64,000 bases of DNA from Trametes villosa (GCA_002964805.2 PUDQ02000003.1:2542001-2606000), one strand, 5' to 3'; positions 45,724 through 57,532 are shown, numbered from the stretch's first letter. Notes: generated from the sequence alone by a model not told the origin. Numbers and translations are program-made.

Positions 45724-47133
45724 GGCAGGCGGCGATATGGAGACCTTACAGGCCGGTCGGAAAGGTTGTATGGGAGGTTGATGAGGAGCGGGGTTTGATA
45801 GAGGTGCGCGCGCAGATTCTGCCAGAGAATTTACCGGGCTGCGGGCGGCGGCGTGGACGAATTTGTCTCCGCTCGTGATGGGCTAGTACGTCCGCTGTAG
45901 TCGTATTTCCCCTTCTCCGTAACAAGATCCCGTATGCCGATGAAGGGCGTCGTACAGCAGGCGGTTACAGGAGTGATACGCGTAACTATGAAGCCGACAG
46001 ACGATTGCCCGTCCACATTCGCCAAGTGAGGCACGCACGGCTGATGCGTCTTATGCAACCGTAGCGTCAAGAGGGAGAGGAAGATGAGATGGGGATACAA
46101 GTATGAGGCGAGTAGGATTGGCAAGTAGGATGGGGAGCGGCATGAACGGGGTGGGTCGGGCTTGTAGCCTGCGACATCCGTGGTCCATCATCGAATCCCA
46201 GCAGCAGCGCAGCAGCGCTGTGACGACGCCCAGCTCGAGGAGATCGTTTGGCCGATGTTGATTGTCGGTTTGTCGGTGCGGCATGGGTCGGAGGAAGGGG
46301 GGTGAACGTAGACTTCGTATGCCTGCTGAGGTCTTGAGGATTGGTGTTGAGGAAGGCACACCCACTATGCCGACTGGGAGTACGCCCAGGGCTAGGGTGG
46401 CCTAGACGTGGACACACGACGGCGCTGTGGCCGGTGTTTAGTCCAACGTCTACGGGGCGAAGGGGGAGGCTTGAGCGCGCTGGAATGCCGAGTAACGACT
46501 CGATTAGCGACTTTCAGGTAATCTTCGCAAATAGCCTGCTTACCTGGCCGTCATGTTGTCACCTCGAGTCCGTATGGCGTGAGCGAGGTTGCAGGACGTG
46601 AGGCGGGAGGAGGATGGTGGAGGACGAGGTTGAGTGTAGGGCGAAGGTGCGAGGCGCTCGTCGTCGCGAAACGGACAAGTCCAGTTTCACAGTGGGCAGC
46701 CAACGTCGAACCAAAGGCACATGAGAGGCGCGACACGATCAGGTGACGCAGGTTTACTTCCAAGTTCCCACGATTAGGCGCCCTTCCCAAGCGGGCGACG
46801 GCGTTGCTGTTGTGCTCACGTCGAGCTCGTTCGCAAACACGACGCTCTCGAGAGCCTGCAAACACGAAGAATACAACGGCAACATTCGAGTCCTAGGCTG
46901 AGAAGCGAGACACACGTCTCACGCTTCTCGCTGCAACTGGACACTGCCTACCGAGTGGACGAGACCGTTTGTCTCTGTCCCCGGAGGTCCTCAAGCACGC
47001 CAACCGACGACTCGCCCCAACACGCCACGATCTCCCCCGATTCCCTACGTTTCGATGCCTCAAGCGTCCTACGGCCCACCGTCGCCCTCGCCGATCAACC
47101 CGGACTCCCCAGAGTCCCCGATCGACTCAGCCC
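45724..47133. other. Intergenic region between KDZ element and plus-strand cluster
   Basis: No domain-bearing ORF. The frame of the first exon of the next gene is open from 46969, so its 5' UTR or an earlier start lies here. No TATA motif was obvious. Confidence 0.4.
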
Positions 47134-49757
47134 ATGGAAGACTCAACGTACGTCAGCCCGCGCGTTGTCATAAAGTCCGGCATACTGTTCATACGAACCG
47201 AGCACAATAACAGGACCCAGGACTCTCCAGCGGCCTCGACGAACCCTCCCGGTTCTCTCAGTCCGCTCACTCCGCCCCCGGAGTCTCGCGAGGGCTCGCG
47301 AGTGCGGTCCTCCTCGCCCGACCATCCCGACCATCCCCCGACACCGCCCGCACGCGAAGTCTCTCCTTCAGAACTGAATGATGCGGTAAGTCGGAAGGAC
47401 GATGAAGTCGTTTGTCAGGCTGCTCACCGTCATATGCCAGGCAAATGCGTCGCTCTCCAGCGACTTCCTTCCGCGCTCAGACCCGGCGAAAAACCCGGAC
47501 GACGTGAACGGAGAACCCGAGGAAGGGGCCACTCTACGAGTGACTAGGCGTGGAAACCGTCAGTAGCCCATGATTGCTCAAGGCGATGGTGACTGACCTG
47601 CTTTCAGGCGTCCTCGGGAGCGTGTCCGCCTACGATGCCATCGTTGCCGCTCCTGGCTTCAGCAGCGCTTCCGTCTTCACCACCCCAAACCAAGATTGGG
47701 TTCCGGAGTTCGCCACAGCGCACGGCGAGATCACCACATTCTCCGACGGCCGATGGGGACGACACGAGTACTCCAGGTGGCCACAAGCGTACGCTCGCGA
47801 TAGCTTCCACATGGCGTGCATTCCGCGGTCTCCAAGGCGCGAAGACGAGACCGTAGGCCCTTCTGCTGTGCTGTGGCGCACCTTGTCATCCAGTGACTGG
47901 GAGAGGGAAGATTGCGGCGTCCCCGGATTGGGCAAACTGAAGTCCGAGTTGCTGGAGGAGCTCAGCCGGGAAGCGTCGGCGACCATTCAGCGGATAGCGA
48001 GCTGCCGGCGGGACGTCAGAGAATGGAACAAAGTCGGCAAGTTCCTCATCGTCTGTCTACGCCACTGCCTCGATCGCCTTCGCGTTCTCCCCGCTCGCCC
48101 GAGCGTCATCATCTCCCTTGCAGCGCACGTACAACGCCTCTGTCTCGAGTTGTGCGGTCTGGAGATTCTTCTGAACGAGGTTCTCGATCGGATAGAAAAC
48201 CACCTTCGCTGCGACCGCAAGATACTCGACGTCGTGGGCGTTCACACGCCCGACGGGAGCGTCGTCCAGACCATGCACCGGGCAGGAATACCAGTCTGGT
48301 TCCAGCGACCACTCACCAAATCCCTGAACATCCACCAGGTGGTGATGAAGACCGACGTCCCTCTGGAATTTTCCAGTGTGCCTTCGTATCCGCGCCTCGT
48401 CCTTGCGAAGAGGGACATCTCCGGGGTGCTGAACACTGCGGGAGAGTGGGCCCGCGCCATGAACGCGATGGTCCGGCGACAGTTGTGCGGTTCTCAGCTG
48501 CCAACGCTGGGAGTGGAGGATACCGACCAGCCGCCTGCGAAGCGGGCCCGTCAGGAGGAGAGTGCCGGGGCCGGGTGGAGTAGCTCCTTGGGCCCGGCTG
48601 CCCCGACGATCGTCGTTCGCGATCCGGGGAGCGCCAGAACCCTAGGGCACAATCTACCGGTCCCTGTGTCGTCGAATACGCAAGCCAAGTCCGAGAAGAA
48701 GGCAAGGCGCAGGCCTCGGCATGCTCGCAAGAAGGCGGCCGACGCAGCCGAGGCGACACCTGCCACGTCGACGCCAGGACCTTCTGGATCCACTGCCCCC
48801 GCGGTCGCGAACGGTTTCACAATGAACCCGTTCCGCCAGTATTTCCCTTCCTCCACGGTCTCCATCTCCTTGTTCTGGGCGCAGGCTCTTTCCGGCGTCG
48901 GCACGCTCGCTCAACCTGGGCAGTCCGTAAGATACTTCTTCCCGCCCCCTTTCTTGATCGACAACCTCGTCGGGTACGAGGTGAAGACCGAGAAGCTGGC
49001 ACGCTATCTTCACCACCTCGTTACCATTCGGACTTTCTGCCGCATTCGTCTCTTCGATCCCACCATCGCCGGGCGGCCGCTCACCATTTCGGAATGGCGC
49101 GACGCGCTGTGGGGTGACTACGCCATCGACACCGACGGGGTCGGGGACAAGGCAGGGCGGGCTGCGGTGCGACATGAGATCAAGACCAACCTCCGTCAAC
49201 TTTTTGGTCGCCTGGCATCCCTTCCATCTTACGACAGCGGCTCTGCGCCCCGCCTTCACGATGTTCCAGTGACCCTGCAAGCGGCGATGACCGACCGGGC
49301 GATTCAGCGCAGGTTGGTCTGGGAGGCCCACGAAACCAACTGGCGCTGCGAGCTGCTGGCCCTGGATGCGTTGATGGTGGGGTCAAATGAGTTCCCAGAA
49401 CTAGAGCGATGGGATCGGGAGGCTCTCGTCTCTGAGATTTGGGGAGAGCAGTCATCCGGCCTCAACATTGTTCCGTCTGTGGAGAGCACCCGGCAGGACC
49501 ACATCTGGATACAGCATCACGTCGACTTTTGGGAGCGGAACATGCGCCACCACTGTGCGTTCTTGCAAGTCCTCAGCCGGTGGCCTGGCTTCCCCGCCTC
49601 GCTGAAGACAGCGCCGGTAGGCGACCCCAATTGCGATCCGGATGCGTACACGGCAAGCATGCGTGTCGCCGTCGATTTCTACGTGAAGACGTTCGTCGCC
49701 AAGTTCCACCGCCTTCCCACTCCACCGGCGTTCGTCGAACCTAGGACGACGTTCTGA
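47134..49757 (+). CDS. 839-aa protein of a lineage-expanded basidiomycete family of unknown function
   Basis: Three exons fit perfectly in phase: 47134-47385 (GTAAGT donor), 47441-47558 (after ATATGCCAG; GTCAGT donor) and 47608-49757 (after GCTTTCAG). The N-terminus (MEDSTYVSPRV) is Pro/Ser-rich and disordered. The first globular part holds DCGVPGLGKLKSELLEEL, NKVGKFLIVCLRHCLDRLRV and SYPRLVLAKRDISGVLNTAG. A basic, Ala/Pro/Thr-rich linker (KKARRRPRHARKKA) is a likely nuclear localisation signal. The second globular part holds YFFPPPFLIDNLVGYEVKTE, LVTIRTFCRIRLFD, LTISEWRDALWGDYAID and LVWEAHETNWRCELLALDAL. From memory, similar uncharacterised proteins occur in many copies in polypore genomes; no enzyme motif is visible. 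It is the first gene of a plus-strand series. An upstream start at 46969 is possible. Confidence 0.85.
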
Positions 49758-50029
49758 TTTGTTCGTTGTAAGTGCAATATGTTTCACCATCCGCTCGGAA
49801 CGCTAACTAGTGTATCTTTCTATCCATCTCAGCTCGGGTACCTGTGGGATGGAGCGTCATCACCCGTTCATGTGATGCATCGGCGCTACAGCGGGCTAGA
49901 CACACGGCGGCCCGGACTTAGACTAGCAATGCCCGCGGGAACGCTTAGGCTCAGGACATCGTTTAGGTAGACTTGTACATAACGCTCGGCCTCGCTCCGT
50001 CTTTCCTTGTTGCTCTCTGACTCTGTACT

Positions 50030-52089
50030 ATGGGGCGATCGACTTGGCGTCTGCAAGAGATCCTTCTGCTTGAGGAGCTCAACGAGAGTTCTCGTGGACG
50101 CGAGCTACTGGGGGCCGCTGTCACAGAACCTGGCGGATGGCGCAAGAAGGCTGCTGCGTACTACACGACGTGCTACATCAAGGAGTTCGGGAAGGTCTGC
50201 TTCTCCGAAGAGACCGACGACGAGCTCAAGCTCCGTCAAGCACGGCAGCCACGCGCAGAACTCGTTCGTTTCGAGGCGGAGGACGACGTCGATTGCAAGA
50301 AGAGATGTGAGGGGATTTCGGAAGTGAGCCTCTCCGTCGCCGAACAGCACCAGTGTCTTACGTCTGTCATGTATGTAGCGTATCAGTAACTACCTGGGCG
50401 GGCTCAGCCCTAACAATGCTCGCATTCGGAACCGTCAACCTCCCGCTGCCCCTTCCCCGCTCGGCCTCTCAGCCTCTGCGCGTCTCGGCGCTCTCCCTCA
50501 CCCGAAGGAGCACATCACGAGCGGCTTGTTGGAGTTCAAACGTAGCAAGCATCCCGACAAGCCGACGCGGACTACCGAGACTGGCGACACGCTCGACATC
50601 GCGTCGTACAATCGTCTTTGCAAGGAAGCATACGACGCCTGCGGCGAGCGAGAGGAGTTCGAGCAGCGTGCACTTGCGAGCAACGCGGAGCGACGTCTAG
50701 CATCGGAGGAACAGCCAGGCGGCTTCACTCGGGAACAGTACGTTCACGCACCCATATCTTTCGCGCACTACTCACGTCAAGTTATAGGAAAGCCCAGTAT
50801 CTTCCCGAGTGGCTTGCATCTGTGTACGAGGTGGTCGAGATGGAGGTCGGTTGGGTAGGGTGGTTCCCTATGGGAGGCGTGGACGAGACGGGGGAGGTCA
50901 AAGTCATGTTGTGAGTCGTGTTCTGTGTGCGCAGACATTCTGCTGATCCTGTGGATGTAGCCCTAGCGCGGGGACTCTGAACGGCGTTACGTTCGAAGCC
51001 TGGCTTGCGAAGAAGATTGGATGGTCCGTCGATCGCCTGCGCATCGCGTTCGACAACTACGTTCGCGAGATTTTCGATCGTGAGTTATGTTCTTCTGCGT
51101 ACGTTACGAGGTTATTGACCTTACTTCAGCTGCTCAGCACGCTTCGAACGTGCCTGCTGGTGGACAGACCGAAAAACGCGAAACTTCGCCTGCTGGAACA
51201 TTGCTCGTTGCAGACGTCGCGGCACAGGCTTCCCGCTCGTCTGAGTCGACCCTAGTCGCAGCCTCCACGCCGGACAGCCCCACGTCGCACGTGTCTGTGA
51301 AAGATCAAGAGTCTGCTTCGCGGCCGTCTACTCCGGTTGTCCGTGCCGACTACGAGCACGCTCCGTCGACGAACACGCAATCGAACGGGTATGCATAGAC
51401 TGCCGTCTAGACTTGCCCTGTCTCACAATCGATATTCAGACCTACACACGTCGAGCCCTTGCCGGAGGTTGAGCTAGCCGAACAGAACGTGACCGGGAGC
51501 GCTGACGACAGCCTAGACCCGAGGTGCGAACTTTGCCTCGAATGTAGCCGCTCTTTCTGACCACAAGTACTGCAGTACCATACCGGGATCCCCAGAGAAC
51601 GCTTCGCCGCCGCAGGTCGCGCGGAAGAACAGGAAAGGCGCGAAACGGACGCAGAAGCGATCGAAAAGGTCGGGGAACCCGCAGGTCGTTGGTGGAGCGA
51701 CCGACCCCATCGCTGTCCCCGTCCCCGTTCGCGTACCCGCTCCTGTTCCCGTCCCCGTCCCCGCGGCTGTCCCCGCACCCGCGCCGCTGGCTCAGGCGCT
51801 CCTCCAACAGCCGCTAGTCACCGAACGCCGCAGCCAGCGCGCCCGGAAAGTGACAGCCCGCAAGCTAGAGATCAGCCCGTGAGTCGATATCGCGCGACAT
51901 TCACGCTCGCACTAATCGTTCGAGCGCAGAGACATGTACGCCGCGAAGCATGCGCGACGCTCGAATCACGCCTTAGTAGAGGGCAGCTCTGCCCTGGCGG
52001 AGATCGCCAGTACCCAGACCAAGCGCGGAGCTAAGCGCAAGTCTGCGGGGTCCGGGGCTGGAGGTGCCTCGAAGCGACGCCGCCGTTAG
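50030..52089 (+). CDS. Unknown multi-exon protein, Lys/Arg-rich C-terminus (nuclear type)
   Basis: ATG at 50030 (MGRSTWRLQEILLLEELNES). About eight exons can be joined, with GT-AG introns near 50371-50407, 50743-50786, 50912-50962, 51081-51127, 51390-51439, 51523-51574 and 51881-51930. Ordered blocks are YTTCYIKEFGKVCFSEETDD, DIASYNRLCKEAYDACGERE, YLPEWLASVYEVVEMEVGWV with WFPMGG, and TFEAWLAKKIGWSVDRLRIA. The rest is Ser/Thr/Pro-rich. The last exons carry Val-Pro repeats and basic tracts (RKNRKGAKRTQKRSKRSG; KRKSAG...SKRRRR at the end), pointing to a nuclear or chromatin-associated protein. The family is not recognised. No frame break is visible, but some joins are approximate. Confidence 0.72.
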
Positions 52090-52338
52090 CTCCAGTCGTA
52101 GCGTAGAAATCTTTCTGCTTAGTTAGCCTGGCGGAGATCCCATAACAGCGATGCGGATGCGTAGTGAGGGGGCAAAATGTGTCGTGCACAGGACGCGAGA
52201 TACGATCTGGACCCAAGGGACTGCAAGACGGACAACTCCGAGAACCTCGTCGCCGCTACAGAAATGATTTTCCGGCCCAGTGTGCCGTTCGTACGTCCGT
52301 CACGCACCGCGCAAACCTAGGAAACTCCGATCCAGCCG

Positions 52339-52344
52339 TATAAA
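52339..52344 (+). promoter_or_regulatory. TATA box of the zinc-finger gene
   Basis: TATAAA lies 57 bases upstream of the ATG at 52401, at a normal fungal distance. The intervening leader is C-rich. Confidence 0.55.
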
Positions 52345-52400
52345 ACGCCCCGTGCACTCCGTCGCTCAGCATACCCACTGCACTCCTCCTACGCACCACG

Positions 52401-53840
52401 ATGACGCTCCTGCCTGCTCCCATCCTCCTGGATTATCTCCAGAAAGAACGATACAGCGAACGTCTTCGCCGGCTCTGCCACTTGGGTTCTACCGCGCGTC
52501 TTCCCTACGACTTCCATGCCACCGCTACTCTACCGTGCCCGGACCAGGACTGTCACGCCGTTGGACGGTGGAAGTCCGGTGTTGCCTACAAGCAGGGGAA
52601 TGCCGGGGAATGGTATCGAGTGGTGAGGGTGACCGTTCTGGGTTATCGTGTTGTGTGGCTAATCTCCTCTCAGTGTTTGAAGTGCAAATTCGTTTACTAT
52701 CCCCTGCAGCCTCGGGTCCCCGGTAGCCTGGTGGAGAAGATCGAAGCGCAGCGCGACAGCGATCGCGCTAAACGGAAGCAGTCCGGGGTGAGCTCTTACG
52801 TCAGCTGAGTCCCTACGGAGGCGCATACTGACATGGACCTTCGCAGAGCGTAGAGCGTAGAGCAAAGACTGCACCGGAACGTATGGTACGTACAGCGAGT
52901 GCTTCGCGCCAGGAAGCTATTCACGAGTCCGCGCAGGATGTAACGCCCACCCCGGTACGACGTTTCGCATCGAGCCCGCCCCTCCCCAGTACTTCGCTGC
53001 AGAGCTTCGGAGCTGTACGTGACCTTCTGTTGCGCATTCTCCTGTCACTGACAATAGTACCCAGGGGCCGTCTACCCTTGCTACGAAGAGTGCGCGCACG
53101 GCCAGGGATAACGATCAATGCTCGCGGGATCTGGAAGTCGCGCTCCAACTGCAAGCCCAGTACGATGAAGAGGTGCGGCATCATATCGTGCGAGCGCGAC
53201 ACCACAGTTCTCATTGCTTCTTTACTAGGGATCACAGTTGATAGAACGCCGCACTCAGGATATTCGGTCAGGCGCGGCTCATGGGCCGCTAGAGACTCCT
53301 CGCAAGCCGCCCTCCTCTGTGGATGCTTGCGCGCAGGACGAGCTCATCGCTCGCCTGCTCCAGGAGAAGTTGGATTCACAGGTATGCCGCGGCATCGCTT
53401 TTGCAAATGTATCCTCCTCAGATGTATACAGGGCAAGAAAACGCGCAAGAGGCGTACGGAGGATATACAACGGGAGGCGGCAAGTAGTGCATGTTGTGCG
53501 AACGTACCTCCCATCTCACACTTCTTTGTAGGCTACCAAGGCCGCACGAGGAGGGAAACGTTTGCGCACCTTAGCATCTCTAGGAGCGGTAAGATCACGC
53601 CTCTCCCGTCAGATAGCATCCGTCGCCTAATCAAGCCTACAGGAGCTAGCCTCTTGGAGTCAGCCGTCCTCGTCGGCCGGGACGAAGGCCCCGATGAAGG
53701 TTGATTCGTCGTCGTTCGGACCTCTGCTTTCGGACCTTCCATCGTCCGCTTCCGGCCAAGGGTCCGGTAGCGGCTCCGCTCGCAAGCCTGCGCTCTTCCC
53801 GGTGCGCCCCTACCTTTGCGTTTATATCACGGAGTTCTGA
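52401..53840 (+). CDS. GRF-like zinc-finger protein, multi-exon
   Basis: ATG at 52401 (MTLLPAPILLDYLQKERYSE). Exon 1 holds ATLPCPDQDCHAVGRWKSGV and GNAGEWYRV, and exon 2, after a TCTCAG acceptor near 52,673, continues CLKCKFVYYPLQP. Together C-x4-C ... G-x2-(Y) ... C-x2-C-x-F resembles a GRF-type zinc finger, a nucleic-acid-binding fold. Later exons (from about 52,847, 53,056, 53,235, 53,531 and 53,642) give Ser/Pro-rich sequence and a helical segment (RDLEVALQLQAQYDEEVRHH; DELIARLLQEKLDSQ). The final stretch is KPALFPVRPYLCVYITEF before TGA at 53838-53840. The stop overlaps the ATG of the next gene. A TATAAA box precedes it. Exon joins after exon 3 are tentative, and the finger assignment is by pattern only. 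Confidence 0.6.
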
Positions 53841-55366
53841 TGGCTCGTCTTCTTCAGGACCTGGATTCGGATACCTCCTCGTCCGATGAAGAGCCTGGCA
53901 TGTCTCCACGGGCTGCCCGTGCGTCGTCCCGGGACACTCCCTCCGAAAAAGCTACCCCGCCGCCTCCTCCTTGCGCGCAGCCGCGTGGTCGAGCTGACAA
54001 GACGAGTCGACCGCGCAACCGGACGCGAGCCTCCCGCATTGCGCTCAGTCCGGCCATCTCCATCGAGTACACCCCGTCCCCCTCTCCCGAGCGGCGGGGT
54101 GGCGACACCGCTGAGCTGCCCGTCGATTCCGCGGTGCCTTCCACTCCTCTGCCTGCGCAGCCGGGTGGCGACTCGGTGGGATCACCTATATACGTCAGCG
54201 ATTCGATGGCGACTCCGCCGCCGCGGAACTCCCCCCACGAAGTCGCAGCCCCCCGCGATCCCAGCGTCATCAGGCGTCCTCCTGCCCTCGTACACAACAA
54301 TACTCCCGTCGACGCCAAGCCCGCTGTGAGAGCCGTGAGGTTCAAACCCGTTGTGCGGTTCCACCTCGATAAGGGCCTGGATGCACACATTCAAGACGAG
54401 AAGGTCCTGGGGAAAAAATGCTTGCTGTGGGCTTCCGCCCGAGTCGGAGAGCTCCGTGCTTTGTCTCGTGAGGCGAAGGCTACCCGCGAGCCTACCGCAG
54501 AACCCGTCCCTTGGACCGCCGCCTGGTTCGCTCAGGATGTCGACCGCACCGCCCTTCTCGACGACGTCCCCTATAGAACGCCGGATCTGGAGCGTTATCA
54601 GTCGGAGGGGCCTTACCCTTGGTACGAACCGTCTGAGGACGAGGCCGACCGCACGGCTTACCCCGAGAACCTACCGCCCTCGGACGAGCCCGAGTCCTCC
54701 GATGATTCCGGGTCGGCCTCGGAAGACGACGGCGCGACGGCCTGCGCGACGCCCGACCGCGCGGCGGAGGCCTTGAGCGTCACTCAAGAGTTCAGCGATA
54801 CCCGCCAATTCGCCATGGTAACGCCTGCGTCGACGTCGACCTGCCGTCTCCCCGCTTCTCAGGACGGTTCCGGAGAGAGGGGTTGGTTTGCACGGTTCGT
54901 GATCTGGGATAGAGTGAGTACCAAGGTTCTGCGATCGTATCCCCGCAATCACTAATTTGCACTATAGGACAACGAGCTGCCTATCACCAAGATGGTATAC
55001 TTCGAGAGGGACGGACCGACCACCGTCGGTGCCTACTTCCCGGTCCGACAAGTATTCCGGTCCGCCGGTGTCGAGTACTTCCAGATTTGGGACAAGGACA
55101 TCACAGGCTGGCGGCGGATGACTCTGAGCGACCGTCTCGTGGCGTCGAAGGACAACAACCATACCATCCTCATCCGCCTCGCCTGGGTCCGGCGGTGCCC
55201 TCAGTTCGACAAACTCCTTGTGCAGGTCTACGACATTTGCTCCTTGTTTGGCCCTTACATCTCGCAGTCGCTACTCCCTGCCGCGGGCCTCTCTCTGGAC
55301 AACGTATCCACTGCGGCATTGCCGCGGGACCAGTCTGTTGCCGAGGGGAAGCAACGTGCTCGCTGA
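53840..55366 (+). CDS. 490-aa acidic unknown protein, two exons
   Basis: ATG at 53840 (MARLLQDLDSDTSSSDEEPG). Exon 1 (53840-54913) ends at a GTGAGT donor and exon 2 (54968-55366) starts after CACTATAG; both are in phase 0. The N-terminal ~190 residues are Pro/Ser/Arg-rich. A small ordered block (VRFHLDKGLDAHIQDEKVLG, KCLLWASARVGELRALS) follows, then an acidic tract (DEPESSDDSGSASEDDGATA). The C-terminal ~150 residues look folded: GWFARFVIWDRDNELPITKM, FERDGPTTVGAYFPVRQVFR, VEYFQIWDKDITGWRRMTLS and HTILIRLAWVRRCPQFDKLL. No family is recognised. The gene starts on the stop codon of the preceding gene, so the two may be one transcript or the upstream 3' end may be misjudged. Confidence 0.75.
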
Positions 55367-56143
55367 TGCTTCCACTGATACCGCACAGAGTCGGTGATGT
55401 TTACGTTTTGCGCCTTCGTATACGCTCTCTTTAATCAGTTTTCACGTCCGTTTGGTCCCTTCCTTCGTCCAGCCACAGCTTCGCCCTCCGCTTCCCCACT
55501 GCTGCCTGTCTCGTCCCCGTCTCGCTACTCTCGGGCACGAAGCTACATGCACTTTCTTCCCCGTCGACGCGATCCTTACGTCGTGATTTATCCTGACACT
55601 GCCTTCCCCTTCCATATCATATTCCGATTGTGTTCAACCCCGCACTAGGCTCCGTGGGGATCGGGTCTATGCGATCTGTAGATCTGATCTCGATTGGGCT
55701 CTTCTACGCACCGAGATTGATCGGCGATCGTGGGCGTCGAGTTGTTTACCACTGTACATCCTGAGCTGTCCTCCAATGTGTGTACCGCTTGCGGTCAACC
55801 TACCGGCCAACAAAGGTCCTCTTCCAACACCGGATGTCGGCAGCTCCCCCTGAGGACGCATCTCGGTTTCCATCCGCAGAACACCATTTGTCGTCGCGCA
55901 ATTCTCGACCAACCACCGCCTTCTCGCGACGCAGGGCGATACCGAATGTTCGCCAGCCACGTTGTTCCCCGCGGGCCGCGCGCAGTCTGCTCATTCCCCG
56001 TTTCTCGACCGACACCCTGCTCTCGGATCCGTACACCGGGTAACCGGTGGAAGAAGCACAACCTTCTCGTAGCTGGAAGGTGATATATCCCTCTGCACTC
56101 GCACCGCGTTTATGCTAACATCGTGGTCCGTTTACTTCCTCAG
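55367..56143. other. Probable 3' UTR plus unresolved 5' part of the next gene
   Basis: Frames here (for example 55730-56083) are open but lack an ATG start and domains. A possible exon ends GCTGGAAG before GTGATA near 56,080, and a TGCTAAC branch-point motif lies at 56112-56118, about 30 bases before the acceptor of the next exon. Confidence 0.4.
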
Positions 56144-56652
56144 ACTCTGTCTTGGCTGTTCTCACTTGGCGGTGCAATACTGTGGCCCCAGACACGCGTC
56201 CGGGGCGATTTGTCTGTACCCCTTCGCCCAATGCCGCTTGCCAACCGTCGTTCCCACCCCTCTCCAAGTCGTGGCCGGGAAGGACGCCGCCGACAGCCTC
56301 GCTACGACAGCGAGGCGATAACACGCACCCGCAGTCCGAAGACGGCACTCGGCAAGTTCCGCGTTATGTGTCGGGCGCATTATCTTCTAAATCCGGCGAC
56401 GCCCTTCAGGTCTTCCAATCCAGCTTCGCGCTCATGCTCAAACCGAAGAGGCCATTCCGCATCGTGTTGCGAGGAACCGTGCGTTGTCTAACTCTCTTGT
56501 TTGTTTATGCTGCGCTACGGGATGTTTCTGTGTAGGGCAACTTGAGGGGCGATGAGGGGCAGCTAGGCATTTACCCTGCCCTCGGCGAAGACCTCGAACG
56601 GCCAACATGCATCAAAATTCGGGGGCGAGGAGCACAGCCGAACGGCGCATGA
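56144..56652 (+). CDS. Unknown gene, last two exons (5' end unresolved)
   Basis: An exon from 56144 (after TTCCTCAG, with branch point TGCTAAC at 56112-56118) to 56478 joins, in phase 0, an exon 56536-56652 (after TCTGTGTAG). The joined frame reads LSSKSGDALQVFQSSFALML, PKRPFRIVLRGT, then GNLRGDEGQLGIYPALGED and IRGRGAQPNGA before TGA at 56650-56652. The upstream exons are not certain. The protein is basic with no domain recognised. The clean splice phase supports a real gene. Confidence 0.5.
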
Positions 56653-56730
56653 CCTTCGAGTCTAACCAGCTAAGTACTCTCCATCACTATTCAATTCACG
56701 CAACGTGAGAGCGTCGCTTAAGGCCGGCTT

Positions 56731-56736
56731 TATAAA
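56731..56736 (+). promoter_or_regulatory. TATA box of the 200-aa gene
   Basis: TATAAA lies 68 bases upstream of the ATG at 56799, followed by a CT-rich stretch (TTCTCCCAATTTCTCCTCCC) typical of fungal core promoters. Confidence 0.6.
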
Positions 56737-56798
56737 CACCGTAATCGCTGCGCGGGTCGTCCAGAGATTCTCCCAATTTCTCCTCCCTCGCCCTCAGC

Positions 56799-57401
56799 AT
56801 GTGTATCAACGCCGGAAACGCCCCCCCGCTCGTTCTCTTCTTTCACCGCCTCGCCTGGGGTGCAGACGGCGCGCCCGACATCCTCGTCCCCAAAGTACCC
56901 CCGTACCGACCCATCGCCCTCCACGACGACCTTCACCTCTACACCCACGACGCCAAGCACGGCAGCCCCCTCAATCTGGTCACTCTAACTCACGCTCGGG
57001 AGTTGGACACCGGGGCGGTCGAGTTCGTGGCCGTGCGCCACGACGAACTCTTCCCCAACGAGAACCGCACCTTCCTCTTAAGGGTCGACCGAGTCTATGC
57101 CCGCCTCGGCCTCTGGACCCGGTTCCGGTTCTTCGCCCGGCGCGTGGGAGAGCGGGCGACCACCGTCGCGCGCGAGCGCATCGAGGCGGCGGCGGCGCTC
57201 CTCGAGCAGTTCACTACACGCCCCAAGCCCCATACCCAGCCCGTCGACCTCCCTCGGAGCAGCGTGGAACGCCTCCGCGCCCACCTCATCGACCTCGGCA
57301 TCAACGTCGGCCCCGACAAATCGCCGGGCTTCGGCGTCATCAGGATCACGGAGGAGACGCGGGTTGTCAGCACCGTCGACACTCGCGACGGCGACAAGTA
57401 G
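56799..57401 (+). CDS. 200-aa single-exon unknown protein
   Basis: ATG at 56799 (MCINAGNAPPLVLFFHRLAW) is supported by a TATA box upstream and by high GC at third positions through the frame. It reads PPYRPIALHDDLHLYTHDAK, then NLVTLTHARELDTGAVEFVA and NRTFLLRVDRVYARLGLWTR, followed by a helical Arg/Ala/Glu segment (VARERIEAAAALLEQF). It ends with VERLRAHLIDLGINVGPDK and a short beta-rich tail. No transmembrane segment or signal peptide is visible, and no family is recognised. It is the last of the plus-strand series. Confidence 0.72.
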   Translation: MCINAGNAPPLVLFFHRLAWGADGAPDILVPKVPPYRPIALHDDLHLYTHDAKHGSPLNLVTLTHARELDTGAVEFVAVRHDELFPNENRTFLLRVDRVYARLGLWTRFRFFARRVGERATTVARERIEAAAALLEQFTTRPKPHTQPVDLPRSSVERLRAHLIDLGINVGPDKSPGFGVIRITEETRVVSTVDTRDGDK

Positions 57402-57475
57402 GTGGGAGACTTCGCGCGAAGCCGGCGGAGGAGCAGGCTGGGGTAGACGCTGAGCAGCCATTGGAGGGGCGGGTC

Positions 57476-57532
57476 GAAGGGCGGGCGGGCGGGCGAGCGG
57501 GCGGGCGGGCGAGCGGGCGGGCGGGCGAGTGG
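57476..57532. repeat. GGGC/GGGCGA minisatellite
   Basis: A run of GGGCGGGCGGGCGAGC-type units just after the stop of the 200-aa gene. It has the complementary composition to the CCCG tract at 61.0-61.1 kb. Confidence 0.85.

Noticed and set aside
47912..49744. Large alternative-frame ORFs (223 codons plus, 225 codons minus) inside the 839-aa gene
   Set aside because: Composition-driven shadows of a conserved frame in GC-rich DNA.
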